The notes: generated by a model not told the origin, from the sequence alone. 64,000 nt of DNA from Sthenelais limicola (GCA_942159475.1 OW804097.1:10107172-10171171), one strand, 5' to 3'. Positions 22,057 to 34,749 are shown, counted from the first letter of the stretch. A program made the numbers and translations.

Positions 22057-23180
22057 TTAAATGGACAATCTATGATGACAGACCTTCTTAGGATCCAAAA
22101 AAGATTTCAAGTCCACAGTTTGATGAACCTTGGTGAATGTAGAATTGTGTAGCTTTTTACACAAATCACAATAATCATCATACAAGCTCCTTCTGATGAT
22201 CTTACTGTCTTTTCTCCATGCATGGTACTTTAAATATTCTTCATCATGCTCATCTAAGTACTTTAAATAGTCTGCTAGATCCTTTGGTGTTGTGAAATTG
22301 TGGATAGGAATGTATGAATCCTTTGGCAGGAAGTAATGATATTCACTACCATTAAATCCACCAAATACAATAGGGACAAGACCAACAGCCAAACTATTGT
22401 AGGGCTTCTCTGTTATGTAATCCTCACAGGCAGAATTTTCTATGGCAATGGCAAATTTATACTGTTGTTTTTTGCAACCTGATCATAGCATGGATTCCTC
22501 AGTGCATTATGCTTGGAGTTACACTTCTGACCATGCAAACACCTTCCATACATATCCACTTTGATAAATTGCTGTAGCCTTTGAATGTACTCTATCCTGT
22601 ATTCAACACAGTGAGATATTATCCCAACAATCTTAGCTATTTTAGATGAATTCCTGTTTCTCATCTGAGGAAGATCTATGAGTTGCAATTTTTCTCTACC
22701 CGGAACAACTTGGTGCCATGAATAGGGAACCGTTGATTTCCTCATGTATGTCAGCGTCCAGTTAAAAAAGTCACTTTTTAAATGTGAGATATGTTTTTCT
22801 CCACGTAATGCAGACTCTCTTGTATGAGCTACATATATTTGGTCAGGCTTCCTAAGCTTAGGAAGGTGCCCAATAGCTGTAGAAACTTCAAAGATGAGAG
22901 TATCATAACTGAGATAATTGCTCCTGTTATGAGACAGGTGACATTGGAATTGCCCACATGTCAGAAGTGGTGTCCTTTTTACAAATGGTGATCCAAAGAA
23001 TTTGCTCCATTGCAATATCTTAATGGATTTTCCTTTTGATGTCATAGCATTGGATATATTGATCTTGATCAACGCCAATGTCCTTTTGTGTAGGTTAGGG
23101 TGGTAAATTGTTGCTATGCAGAAGCCTATCAGCATGATTCCTGTAATTAGGACCAGCAGACAAAACCTCTGTCCAGCCAT
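22057..23180 (-). CDS. Alpha-1,3-fucosyltransferase-like protein (GT10), one frameshift
   Basis: Predicted Golgi enzyme of family GT10, which moves fucose from GDP-fucose to N-acetylglucosamine-containing glycans; the exact acceptor is unknown. The chosen ATG at 23180 (MAGQRF) puts a hydrophobic anchor, LLVLITGIMLIGFC, right after a short tail, a type II topology. An in-frame ATG at 23216 is possible, but the sequence just before GTTTTGG looks like a splice acceptor. The N-terminal half has FNWTLTYMRKS and PYSWHQ. The C-terminal half has the GDP-fucose signature ENSACEDYITEK, then GLVPIVFGG and DLADYLKYLDE. Several N-glycosylation sequons are visible (NRS, NWT, NSS, NGS, NFT, NST). Length is about 374 residues, normal for the family. 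One base is missing in the T run at 22468-22473 (near residue 236), which moves the C-terminal half to another frame. Everything else is open, so a homopolymer sequencing error is as likely as true inactivation. It appears intronless. Confidence 0.88.
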
Positions 23181-23499
23181 GTTCAACTTGTACAACCAAA
23201 ACCTATCAACATACATAATATTAATAGATTGTTATTTCCATATACATTTACAAAGTATAATATGATATAATTAGTGATAACTAGCTGTTTTCTTCTATTT
23301 GAATGTTTAAAACTCACCTTAAACTATAAATGTCATAATCATACTAGGATCAAAACTCTGTGTAACTGAGAACAGTATAATATGTTTTGCAGAATCAAAT
23401 GTTTAAAACAAACAAACATAATATAAAGGGTGGACTAGAACATCAGTTCAACCTGTTGTCTATCTGCAATACCTTCTTCATTAACACCGTTCTGCTGCT

Positions 23500-24660
23500 G
23501 TATCTCTTCCTCTCTCTCCCTCCCTCTCCCTTCCTCTCCCTCCCTCTCTTTCCCTTCTTCTCTATCCCTCCTCCCATCTCCTCCCTCTCCTCTCTCTCTC
23601 CTCTCCCTCCTCTGCCTTCTCTCTCATCAGCTTTCTCTGCTCTATATCCCTCTCCTCTCTCCTTCTCCTTCTCCTCCGATCCTTCTCTCCCCTTTCTATT
23701 TGCTCCTTTCTCTATCTCTCTCTCTCTCCCTCTCCCCTGCTCCTCCTTATCTGTTCCTCCTCCTCATGTTTAGGCTCACAGCCTCTCAGATCAGACATGT
23801 AAGTCGAGGATTCTGCTTTCTTTATTCTCTCTCTCACTCTCTCTCTCTTACTCTCTCTCTCCCAGCTACAAACTGCAAAATTAGAATCAAATCCCATGAC
23901 GATACCTACTAATCGATTATAGTTATTTTCATTTTTTGTAAATCAATTAGTTCATTATTCTTTTTCACTAATTTTATTTTATTTTTTCAATTTTTCAATA
24001 TTTTTTATTTTTGCTATTTTTCGATTTTCAATTTTTCTTTCTTTTTTTTTTCAAATATCTCCTTTTTCAATTTGCTATTTTATTTCAATTTTTTCAATTT
24101 TATAATAAATCACCACATTTCACCCCTCCTATTGCAATAGCGTTCACTGGGTATGCCTTATCAGGAAAGCAAGCACACTTCGTATAATACCTATTATACT
24201 AGCAAAGAACCCGTCCTCCAGATGGTCCCCATCTCTCTTTACACTTCCCCCTCTCCCTCTTTTCCCTCCTGCTCTACTCTGACTTTCATACCTCTTTTCT
24301 CTCCCAACCCCATCTCCGATTCCCCCCCCCACACACACACACACTCTCCCTTCCCTCTTCCTCATGCTCCCCCTTCTCGCTTTCTCTCCCTCCTCTCTCT
24401 CCCTTCCCCTACATCCTTTCCCCCTCTCTTCCCCCCTCTTCTTTCCCTCCCCCTCCCCCTCTCCTATTCCTACACCCTCTTCTTCACTCTCCCACTCCTC
24501 TGCATGTAGGAAGGTCACCCTCACTGCCCATACTTCCCCCTCTCCTTCTTTTCCCTTTTCATCTTCTTTGTCTTTCATACCTGTTTTTCTCTCCCAACCC
24601 CATCTCTGATTCCCCCCCCCCCCCTCTGCCTCTCCTCTTCCTCATGCTGCCCCTCCCCGC
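23500..24660. repeat. Pyrimidine-rich low-complexity tracts
   Basis: CTCTCC/TCCCTC tracts at 23505-23775, 23820-23865 and 24235-24650, separated by A/T-rich sequence. The block CTCCCAACCCCATCTCxGATTCCCCCCCC occurs at both 24300 and 24591, so part of the tract is duplicated. Open frames here are proline, serine and leucine runs and are not genes. Confidence 0.85.
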
Positions 24661-25063
24661 TTAGGTCCCCTTGGATGTAGGTTGTGGAAAGTGATGTAGT
24701 ATCTCACAGGGTCTTTCCCAGGCTATAAATAGAGTGTAGAAATTGCAATTTAAAAAAGGTTTAAAAATCACATTTTCACCCCAGATACCTTCATAATCGC
24801 ATGTAATGTTCTCCAGAGAGGGTGGACAGAACTCTACAGATTAATAATTTAAGATGGTTTGTAAAACGACAAATTATGAGAACATGTGACACAAAGAAAC
24901 AAACCCCTCTTTTCTTTATATGGATTTCTACCTCTTTTCATAGAAATCACTCTTCCCGTATATTATATGGATTATTCCATATGTCTAAATAAATCTTTAA
25001 TTGGCTTTCGACACATGTTCCCATTATGCACAATTAAACATGCCATGTTCTTTATAAACATAG

Positions 25064-25187
25064 GTCACAGAGTGCCTATATATAGGGGACTATACTGAAC
25101 ATAAGTCACACAGTGCCTATATTGGGGACTATAGTGATTAGGTAGGATAGGTCACACAGTGTCCAAATGGGGGTAGCTAAACCCTCT
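25064..25187 (+). repeat. Minisatellite, left half (CACACAGTG units)
   Basis: Three to four units of roughly 40 bp built on AGGTCACACAGTGCCxA and GGGGACTATACTGAACATA. The same units resume at 28185-28365, on the other side of the gypsy remnant. Confidence 0.75.
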
Positions 25188-25241
25188 GACTTGGCAGAAA
25201 CAAGCGCCTACAATGTTGCATCATGAAATGAGAGTCATAAA

Positions 25242-27046
25242 ATGAGCGACATTGATTGGCGCAGCAAGATTTATCTAACCAATCAAAAAAAAAATCTAAA
25301 TTCAAAAAATCAAAAAATTGGCTGCATACGAAAGGATCCGATGTGCGCTGAAATCCTAGATTACCTGAGAAATGGTGTTATCCCCGAGGACGAACAACGA
25401 GCATGCTTGGTGGTTCTGAGAGAATCTGATTTTCTTATCAAAAATGATATCCTCTATCATTTGGAAACCATTATAGGACCTAAGGGCGGTATCAAAGCTC
25501 AAGTTTGTATACCAGGGGAATTGAGGGAGTTAGTGATGCAATTCCATCATGACGCAGTGACCGGCGGTCACTTAGGTCCTGGTAAGATGCTGACAGCAAT
25601 GAGACCCAGATATTATTGAACTTCAATTTCTAGAGATAGTCCATAATTTCTGTGTGTCTTGTGATACCTGTGCAGCTAACAAAAGGATGACTCATCCTTA
25701 TCAACCTCCTCTAACTATCAGGGACCCTGCTCCGAGGCCATTTGATACCATTAATTTAGATGCCTTGGAAAGGTTACCTGAGACTAAAACAGGACAGAAA
25801 CATATATATGTAATAGCAGATTACTACAGTAAATACATTATATGCTTTGCTGCTCCTGACCGGCTGTTACTTTTGGAAAATTGTTCTTCTCTAAAGTTTT
25901 ATGCCCAGTGGGAGGTGTTCGCAGGATCATAAGTGATAATGGAAAAGCATTCACGTCTAAACACTTTGCTTGTGTGTGTGCAGAATACAAGATCTCACAT
26001 TCCTTTACCTCTACGGCTCATCCAATGGCGAGCGGGCTGGTCGAGAGATCCAATCGTAGCATTCTAGGTGTTCTCAGGAACTACATCTCAGATCATCAGG
26101 ATGACTGGCATGAATACCTAGATGCAGTGACTTTTGCTCTCAATACTACTATCGCCTATGGTACTGGCCAATCTCCCTATGCTCTTGTACATGGATGTAA
26201 AGCTATCTGTCCTTTTGAAGCTAATATTAGCTCGGACATTGATGAAGGCGATTCTGTACAAGAACGATTTGCTACCTTATTGCAACAGCAAGAAATTGCT
26301 GCTAAATATGCTCCTCAACATCGTGAACGGACCCAAGCCCTAATGAAAGCAAGGTATGATCATCGTGTTTATGACCCTATGCTGAAAGAGGGAGATCTGG
26401 TTTGGCTTCATTGGCCTAGGCTGGAAGAACCGACTGTTAATTAAAACTAGCTTGGCAATTCCATGGACCTTACTATCTAGTTAGATATCAGACTGATAGT
26501 ACAGTGTTCCTCAAGAATGCCAAATCAGGGAAATACCTTGATAAACCGGTCACCATTATGAGATTAAAGAAGGGTTTGTCTCGTGCTGATGTAGAAGCAG
26601 ACTGGAAAGGGTATACAGAGGAGCCTCAAGATCCAGCCCCACTGGATGCTGGAGATCTGCCTCTGGATAGTTTTGTAGAACCCTCAGTCGATAAGGTAAT
26701 AAATGCTCCTCCTGTGGTTGATGAACAAGAAGCAGATCAGTCGGTACAAGCAGATGATACTGGATTCTTAGATGCAGAAGATGAAGATGACCTTCTACTC
26801 GGGGCGGAAGCTGAGATCCAAGCAGCGGCTAAGTCATGCCCAAAGGATGAGCCAATGGTGTATCATCCTATTGAGAAGGTCAATGATGTCTGTCGACCAC
26901 GAGGAGAGGAGATAAAATATCTTGTTCAATTTAAGGATGGAGATCGACGGGGGATACCTCTGAAACAATTCAACAAAACAGCTTGCCAAAAGTATGTTAC
27001 AACAGAGGAAAACGTTAGAGAGGTTCCCCATACCCGGTCTCGCTAA
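25242..27046 (+). pseudogene. Gypsy integrase, broken by one stop and two frameshifts
   Basis: Encodes the integrase of a Ty3/gypsy element. In order: an HHCC zinc finger (HHDAVTGGHLG with CDTCAANK), the DDE core with Asp in INLDALERLP, Asp in ISDNGKAF and Glu in SGLVERSNR, and a GPY/F-type module (HGPYYLVRYQ near 26457-26490). The last Asp and Glu have 35 residues between them, the classic D,D35E spacing. An acidic C-terminal extension follows (26504-27046). Damage: TGA at 25617-25619 where the family has Trp, a frame change near 25880-25930, and another near 26440. The first ATG (25242) is not a true start, because integrase is normally part of a pol polyprotein. Confidence 0.9.
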
Positions 27047-27369
27047 AAGAAATGCAGTCTTGATTCCCATCTCTATTTTTCTTCCATTTTACCCTTGTTC
27101 ACCGTTATATCATAAATATATTTCTTCTCATCTTCTATTATAACCTCTAGGGAAAGATGGTGCTTTATCTCTCAGTTCTAACGCGTGATCTGAGAGTGCT
27201 TAACATAACTTTTATTCCCGCAGGCTATGACAAGGAAAAGGAATTTATTTACTTGGAAGCATGTTAACATAAGGTTTGCATTTAAAAGGTATTTTCTGTC
27301 CGTTTTACATTAATTCCATTTATTCAATTTTATTCTTCTTAAAGGTCTGAAGTTTAAAAACGAATGGAC

Positions 27370-28184
27370 TGTAAGCCCATATCCAGACTCTGTTATTGGT
27401 ATAATTAACTACTTAATGCAAGCTAAGCATTTTACAGTCTAGCCAGGGGTTTAGCACTTCTGTTAGCATCAAAGCCAGACCTGCCAGAGGGGGTTGCTCC
27501 CTCTGTGCTAAAGCTGTTAGCAGGTCTAGGCAGGGGCTTGGCATCATTGTGCTAACCCCTTGTACAAGCTAAACAAGGACTTTTACCTCTCTGTAATCAA
27601 CCTTATTATTAATGCCAGACTAAGAAATTATGATGCTATCCTCTTAATTGTTGTTTGTTTCATGTTGATGCCAATGCTTGTGACTTATGGAAAATAAACA
27701 GAACTTAGGCTTGCAAGTTCCAGGTAGTGTGGTAACCTAGTAACCCCCAACCCCCTTCTTGGGTATATATACTCAGGTCCTCATCCCTATTCCTCAGTTA
27801 TTACTTTGCTTCTGAAGACTGACATTGTCCAGTACTTGTCCAGTACCACACTACCAAGACCTCGGCTATATTGAAACTACATTCTACTGTACTACAGGAA
27901 TCCCTTGTGTGAGTTATCCTTCATAGTTATTGACTTATCACTATTCTGTTGTGCTTGCATACCTGGACCATATAGCACCATATTGACACACCTACCTGGA
28001 TATCAGTGTCACAATCATTGTCTGTTATAGCACTAGCTTTCCCCATACCTCTCAACGAACATTGACAGTAGCCAGAGAACCATTATTTCAGTATTTTATT
28101 ATTCTCTAAGATATATTGCTAGGCATATCTTAATATATGCCATGGGCTAATCTGGCCATGTTTTTGTGGATATGCACACCTATC
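27370..28184 (+). promoter_or_regulatory. Putative 3' LTR with TATA box and initiator
   Basis: Lies between the integrase stop and the resuming minisatellite. GGTATATATACTC at about 27761 is followed 33 bases later by CCTCAGTTATT, a good match to a TATA box plus a TCAGT-type initiator. The proposed left edge TGTAAGCCC and right edge near GGCA are inference. No second LTR copy is present to confirm the limits. Confidence 0.4.
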
Positions 28185-28365
28185 ATGGCATAATACACTG
28201 AACATACATCACACAGTGACCAAATGGGGGTCTGAATATAGGGGGTCTGAATATAGGTCACACAGTGACTAAATGGGGATTATACAATATATAGGTCACA
28301 CAGTGCCCAACTGGTCACTATACTAAACATAGGTCACACAGTACCCAAATGGGTACTATACTATA
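28185..28365 (+). repeat. Minisatellite, right half (CACACAGTG units)
   Basis: Four units with CACACAGTGxCCAAATGGGG, continuing the array at 25064-25187. Confidence 0.75.
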
Positions 28366-28373
28366 CATGTTTC

Positions 28374-28562
28374 AGGAAAACGAGTCGCAAAATTGATATT
28401 TTTAAAAAACGAAAATATCAAACTTAAAATCTAGAAATACTTATTAGATTATTACAGTGTTTACTATCATTGGAATCTGCTTGATCTCATCTTTTCAAAT
28501 ATCATGGTATCTCAAAATCTACTTTTTGCGACTTGTGACTCATTTTCCTAAAACATATCCCA
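28374..28562 (-). mobile_element. MITE-B, internally deleted
   Basis: Has ATGTTTCAGGAAAACGAGTC at the left and CATTTTCCTAAAACATATC at the right, but only about 190 bp in all. Confidence 0.7.
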
Positions 28563-28728
28563 TATGAGTCCTATTATTTGAATGCTAGATATATATTCAC
28601 TGAGCATTCCCATTGGCCAGGATGCAGAATGAATTTGAAGCCAACTCAATAGAACAAGACTATCCTATAAAGTGTTTCACGAAAGCGAGTCAGGAAATAT
28701 GCACCACCATTCCTATCCCCCATCTTGC

Positions 28729-29490
28729 AGAAGCACCCCCATTGTCACCTCTAGACTACTGAAGCACCCCCATTGTCCCCGCTAGACTACTGAAGCACCC
28801 CCATTGTCCCCGCTAGACTACTGAAGCACCCCCATTGTCCCCGCTAGACTACTGAAGCACCCCCATTGTCCCCGCTAGACTACTGAAGCACCCCCATTGT
28901 CCCCGCTAGACTACTGAAGCACCCCCATTGTCCCCGCTAGACTACTGAAGCACCCCCATTGTCCCCGCTAGACTACTGAAGCACCCCCATTGTCCCCGCT
29001 AGACTACTGAAGCACCCCCATTGTCCCCGCTAGACTACTGAAGCACCCCCATTGTCCCCGCTAGACTACTGAAGCACCCCTATTGTCCTCGCTAGACTAC
29101 TGAAGCACCCCCATTGTCCCCGCTAGACTACTGAAGCACCCCCATTGTCCCCGCTAGACTACTGAAGCACCCCCATTGTCCCCGCTAGACTACTGAAGCA
29201 CCCCCATTGTCCCCGCTAGACTACTGAAGCACCCCCATTGTCCCTGCTAGACTACTGAAGCCCCCCATTGTCCCCGCTAGACTACTGAAGCACCCCCATT
29301 GTCCCCGCTAGACTATTGAAGCACCCCCATTGTCCCCGCTAGACTACTGAAGCACCCCCATTGTCCCCGCTAGACTACTGAAGCACCCCCATTGTCCCCG
29401 CTAGACTACTGAAGCACCCCCCTTGTCCCTGCTAGACTACTGAAGCACCCCCATTGTCCTCGCTAGACTACTGAAGCACCCCTATTGTAC
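28729..29490 (+). repeat. 31-bp minisatellite, about 24 copies
   Basis: The unit joins GAAGCACCCCCATTGTCC and CCGCTAGACTACT. The inner copies are nearly identical, with scattered single changes, and the right edge decays into degenerate units through about 29730. It is strongly C-rich on this strand. Confidence 0.95.
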
Positions 29491-29969
29491 CCTCCATCTT
29501 GCTGAGGCACCACCATTATACCCTCTAGACTACTTAAGCATCCCCAATTCCACCCTCCAACCTACTCAAGCACCTGCAAATCATTCTGTCATATTAGTGA
29601 AGTATCTCCAGTTTACCCTCTATCTTGCTTAAGCCTCAACCCTCTAGACTGCTGAAGGACCCCAAATTCTACGCTATATCTTGCTTAAGCATCCCTAATT
29701 CTACCCTCCATCTTTCTCAAGCACCGCCATTCAACCCTCTATACATATCAAAGGTTTATTTTTTCCAAATCTTTGTACATATGGCCTTCACAGAAAAAAT
29801 GCACGCACCTCTACCTTGACAGCTCTTACAACATAACCCTTTACTTTACGACAACAATAAAATAAGTGTTCATATGATGCACACAAGAGAAATACATTTA
29901 AAATAAATTTAGATTAAACATAGCACATAACATGTTACTGTATTTCCACATAAATTATATGTGATCCGT

Positions 29970-30330
29970 TTCAGGAAAATGAGTCATAAGTCGCAAAATA
30001 TGGATTTTGAGATATCATCATATTTGAAAAGAGGAGATCAAGCTGATTCCAATGAATGTAAACATTAAGGACATCTAATAAGTACTTTTATCTTCTTAGT
30101 TAGATATTCTTATTTTTGAAAAAACCTTTGCAATATTTCTGGGTGGATAATTACCAGTAAAGTAGCAAAATATAATATATGGGATCATCTAAGAAACGCA
30201 CTGATATAATAAATAAACAGTCTTGAAATTGAGTAGATGAATTCATACAACCACAAGGACTAGACACTCCAAAAATGAAAATATTCCAACAAAGAGATCT
30301 TGTAAGTAAACAACTTTGAAAAAGATTAAA
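29970..30330 (+). mobile_element. MITE-B, right end missing
   Basis: Starts GTGATCCGTTTCAGGAAAATG. The interior is intact up to ACTTTGAAAAAGATT, after which homology ends. Confidence 0.75.
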
Positions 30331-30567
30331 CATAAATTAACATAAATTTGTTGTGTAGTTGTACTGACAGTTGGACCAGAAGTAAACAATCTCCATAGAA
30401 TCAACGTTGTTGCGATAAAAGCCTCTGCGCAAGCCCTGGCCTATGGGAGGTTTGTGCAACATGTCCATACAAGAGAGTCCTTAAAAAATGCCCCCTGCTA
30501 CAAGGGTGGGAAAGCATGGAATGTCCTCACTTCAATCCGAAAAAAAAACTCCCTCATCTGAACAATT

Positions 30568-30975
30568 GTGATGTGTTTCAGGAAAATGAGTCATAAGTCG
30601 CAGAATTAATATTTTTCAAAGTGTTTATTTTACAAGATCACTTTATTGGAAGGTTCTGATCTTTGGAGAGCTTATCACTTATATATATATGGATCGATGT
30701 ATCAAATTTCAGGACAATGTATGTAATATATCCTTTCATTTTAAAGGTCCTCATATGGAATATATTTAGTAATTTTAGTGATTATTGCGCCACAGAAATA
30801 TTGCAAACATTTTTTTTCCAAAATAAAAATATCAAACTTAAAATCTAGAAATACTTATTAGATTATTAGACTGTTTACTATCATTGGAATCGGCATGATC
30901 TCATCTTTTCAAATATAATGGAATCTCAAAATCTATTTTTTGCGACTTATGACTCATTTTCCAGAAACACATCAC
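30568..30975 (-). mobile_element. MITE-B copy with AATT flanks
   Basis: Full 408 bp, GTGATGTGTTTCAGG to CCAGAAACACATCAC, with AATT on both sides. Confidence 0.9.
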
Positions 30976-30977
30976 AA

Positions 30978-31212
30978 TTTAAGAACCTCCTAAACCATTG
31001 GACTGGTTGGTATGCTGTTCCAATGGGTGGGTCCAATGCTTCAAAGACCAAGTTTCAAATTTCCAAATGGAAGGACACAACTTTTCCCACTTTGAAATGC
31101 CAAAATGCTGAAATTCAGAAGGTCCAAACTTTCAAATATCTTGGGACATATAATATTATATCTGAACATCTAATTAGTCATGAGAATTTTGAAAGAAGTT
31201 TTATCAATTAAT
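30978..31212 (+). pseudogene. LINE reverse transcriptase fragment
   Basis: The frame reads LLNHWTGWY, then NASKTKFQI and IQKVQTFKYLGTYN before a stop at 31210-31212. The order Trp-rich helix, KTK, then KYLG matches the region after the catalytic box in many LINE reverse transcriptases. No catalytic motif is included. It starts directly after a MITE-B copy, which may mark the break. Confidence 0.45.
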
Positions 31213-32062
31213 TGCAGAATCATAAAAACCTAGAAAATGAAAGAAAGTTCCGCTACAAAAGCTCAACAACCCATGCATCATTCAAACAATGAACAGCTTG
31301 TTGATATTTCTCTTATATGTATGGGCCTTTATGAAAGTTAATAAATAGTGCACCTACCGTAATGTTTTCTCCCTGCAAACTTGTAATGAACTGCATCATA
31401 TACATGGGACACATGACTGTTTATATGACACTGTTCTGTTTACTTATTGCATCGTTCATACTGATACACATGGTAAATTTGTATAGCGCTCTTACCAGCA
31501 AGCAGTATAAAAGTGGGCTCTGGTCCAAAACAGGAGTGACACTGTCTTCTTGCCAGCAAGGGCATGTATTAGTTGGGTCATCTGGAGCACTTCTGTGGCC
31601 GTTGAGAGTATAGGTTCATTTCTCGATGGATTTGTCATCTATGATGGCTAAATAAAAAATTTAGCCGGGATGTCTCGTCAGAAAGTGCGGGTTGACTCTG
31701 TGAGGGCCCCAATCCAAAATGGCCGCCCTTGACCAATCGGAGAATTATTTTTTCAATAGTTTGGCCTACAATACTGGTCAATTTATTGTTATTAAGGTTT
31801 TGGGGGTCAAGGAATTCATATTTGACATTAGTTTGATGATTTGACCTTGATTTGACCTGCAATGTGTCATCGTGCTGCTTCAAAAAGAAAGTTACTCACA
31901 CCAAATTATATTGGGATTAAGATCACTATCCAACAAAAAAAATCATTGAAATTGACAGAATGGCCCATCCAAACTGGACATTGCACCATTCATGATCAAA
32001 TCAGACTGGAATATTATACAAATTTCTTACACCTACTATGAGAATAACCACATTTCTGTTCT

Positions 32063-32616
32063 GTCAATAATTATTGAACTGGCAAATTCTTCTGAACCTT
32101 ACTCTCTCTCAAACCCTTTTGGATACTTCTTAGCAGCCCTGGGATAGTTGGGCTGAGACTTGTCTGTATTCTTGGAGGGGTTTGCTAAAGCCCTAAGATT
32201 GGATTAGACTTAGAGTTCACTGGAGAAGCTCTGATAGACTCATTGTATCACTGTTTGCATGGATTGCTGTATGCTGTGTATTGTGCATTGTACTGAATAC
32301 GAAGGAATTGTAACTTGCCATGGATTTAATACCAATAAACCATAACTACTCTGTAATCTGGGATTACTCCTACTTTATTCCTCGACCTTGCTGCATCATC
32401 ACCCGCTACCATTAAGTTGAGCATGAGCCACCTGGGTTTATTTACGACATGATTCTAGTCTACAGTCAGTCTATGATTACTAGAGTAACAATGGCTGATC
32501 GACACCCATTAGTGGAGATTAACGACAATACATCAGACCATGGCAAGTGCCTTCCCCCTCCCCCTCCTGATAATGAGATCACTAGTGAAATAATCACTAT
32601 GCGTAAATCACTCTAG
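32063..32616 (+). mobile_element. Possible 5' LTR and start of a gag-like frame
   Basis: An ACCAATAAACC signal near 32330 and an end in CATCATCA at about 32401 look like the R/U5 part of an LTR. About 90 bases later a 41-codon frame opens (ATG 32491, MADRHPLVEI, then a PPPPP run) and stops at 32614-32616. No primer-binding site or gag domain was recognised, so this is tentative. The 32617-34640 stretch beyond it holds A/T-rich sequence and short T-tracts with no supported gene. Confidence 0.25.
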
Positions 32617-33887
32617 ATACATTGTTTTCAAAACAATGCGTGTATAATAAGGTAACTATTTTCGTTTTTGTTGTTGTTTTCTTTTACATTTTTACAGGTT
32701 TTCATTCGGGTTGATTTATTACATATTAAACACTCTCATCTATTAAGACTGTTTTTCGTTGTGTTCTGTAAATGTTCCACAGAGTTTTACTTATTGACAA
32801 AAACTATAATAGTCAAATCCATTCTGGTAACTTTGTCGCGGGAGTTGGATCAGACAGAGACAATTAATGATTTGATCAAATTGAATAAGTGTCTTTTTCA
32901 TTATTCGTTTTTATTAGAAGAATATGCAGAAATAAATTCTGTCCCTTATTTATATATTGACATTAATTCATCAATGCATTTGATGATAGTAAATTAAAAA
33001 TATAAAACACCATCAAATGAATATTGCAATCGTAGGTACATTATTGGTTTGGAAATAAGAGACTAAATGTCATAGTATAAATTAACGATCCATTAGATAT
33101 TAAACGAATACAATAATCCAAAGCTCAAAATGCATTATAACTTTCTTTTCAGTTAATTGGTCTTACACAATCCTAGCCCACGTTGCTGGCCTTGATTCCC
33201 CAATCCAGCGGTTCAAAACACGACACAATTTTTTTTTTTTTTCTTTTTTTTTTCAACAAAAATTACTTTTCTTCCAGACACATTGTTAACCCAGAAATAA
33301 ACAAAACAAACTAGCTTAATCTAAACAGTACCTTTATATCTATCTCCGGAGACATGTTTGATAATATATTAACCTGTTAAAACTATATTTATTTCATGAT
33401 TTCCGTGCACACTGAGTCCCGTCAAGGCAAAAAGCAGTGGCTGACATTTTATTTTTTGAACGTTTTTATTTAGTTGGTGGCCAGACACCTCTCACCCAGT
33501 GAGTCACAACTAGTTGACAATTCTCACCTCCCTCCAGCTGGAGAATGCTCCCTTCATGCAATTATCAATTAGAACACAGGAATTTCAAATCAAATCAAAT
33601 GATTTTTCCTCCATTGGGTACAGGTGGTATCAAATAATGTGGACGATACTGTAGGTCTTGCATCATGTGTAATTAATAGCTAGAGTTGACACAGGAATAC
33701 GTTAAACACTGCTCCAGTGTGAATGATTGAGTCCTTTCACTCTACATGCATGTGGTGTGTTTGTGTGAAGTGTTGACCATTGTGTTGACCACTGTTGTGG
33801 AGGTGTACCATTGTGTGGAGGTGTACTGGTGTAATTATGTTGTGTGCGTCTCCTGACAACCCATACACGTATGTACATAAAGTTGTA

Positions 33888-33950
33888 TCACAGAACATGA
33901 GTCATGAGTTGAGAAAAAATGGATTTTGAGAAGCCATGATATTTGGCCTC
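33888..33950 (+). mobile_element. MITE-B left-end fragment
   Basis: Only about 60 diverged bases, ATCACAGAACATGAGTCATGA followed by GGATTTTGAGAAGCCATGATA-like sequence. Confidence 0.4.
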
Positions 33951-34651
33951 CTGTTGCTGCCACTATTGTAAATACCTTACCATGTATGGATTGCTCATGT
34001 ATACATATCACAAGTCATGAAATATCTCTTTACCTCATATCTGGGGGGAGAATGAGTGACTTGAATTGGTCACATTATGTTGGTGTTGTTCTTTTCCATA
34101 TGTAAGGTCTTTTAATTCATGATATTAATGACTGATGTAACACTGATTGATTGTATGGTCAGTGAACAAGTTTATCGACCAAGTATTATTTTTATTAATG
34201 TTTGCTGGAAGTAATGTATTGTCATAGACAATTATTGCTCGCAATAATACATAGTAAACAGGTTTTACTAACCAATTATCATTATAACAGGTCTATTGGG
34301 TTAATGTCTTACACAAGATAATTATTACTCATTATATCACATATCATATTAATAGACTCTGTGGTGAGTTTTCATTGTAAATTGGTGCTGTATAAGCTTT
34401 AACTTGAAGACTAATGTATCCAGAAGTGGTGCTTTGTATTTTATTTTGTTATTCTGGAGATTGGAGTAGGTATATCCGATGGGCGGATCTGGAAGATCTG
34501 TTTGCAGAGGCTCCTGTCCATTTCATGTAACTGTACTGATCAACTTGAATAAAAATCTTTATATATATATATTATGATCTGACTGTCACCTTATCCAAAG
34601 CCAAAGCTTGTATATTGTACATCTAAGAAATGCCATGTCATATATTTAGCA

Positions 34652-34749
34652 CTTATTGGACGAGTTGACGCATGGCGCGTAAGTAAAGAACAAGATCGTA
34701 GATCAAGTTCTTTATTTACGCGTCTCCGTGCCTCAACGAGTTCTATAAG
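34652..34749. repeat. Imperfect hairpin
   Basis: CTTATTGGACGAGTTGACGC...GCGCGTAAGTAAAGAAC faces a diverged complement ending CTCAACGAGTTCTATAAG, around a 15-base loop. About a quarter of the positions mismatch. It looks like an old fold-back element. Confidence 0.55.

Larger units (their letters stand above)
25190..28184 (+). mobile_element. Ty3/gypsy retrotransposon remnant, insertion in a minisatellite
   Basis: About 3 kb of foreign sequence between two halves of one minisatellite. It keeps only the integrase end of pol and a probable 3' LTR. Gag, protease, reverse transcriptase, RNase H and a 5' LTR were not seen, so the copy is heavily deleted. Confidence 0.65.

Noticed and set aside
23387..24609. 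Proline/serine-rich frames
   Set aside because: They lie wholly in pyrimidine simple sequence, with shadow frames on the other strand.
28729..29490. Possible CRISPR-like array of 31-bp repeats
   Set aside because: The units are contiguous with no unique spacers and the setting is eukaryotic; it is a minisatellite.
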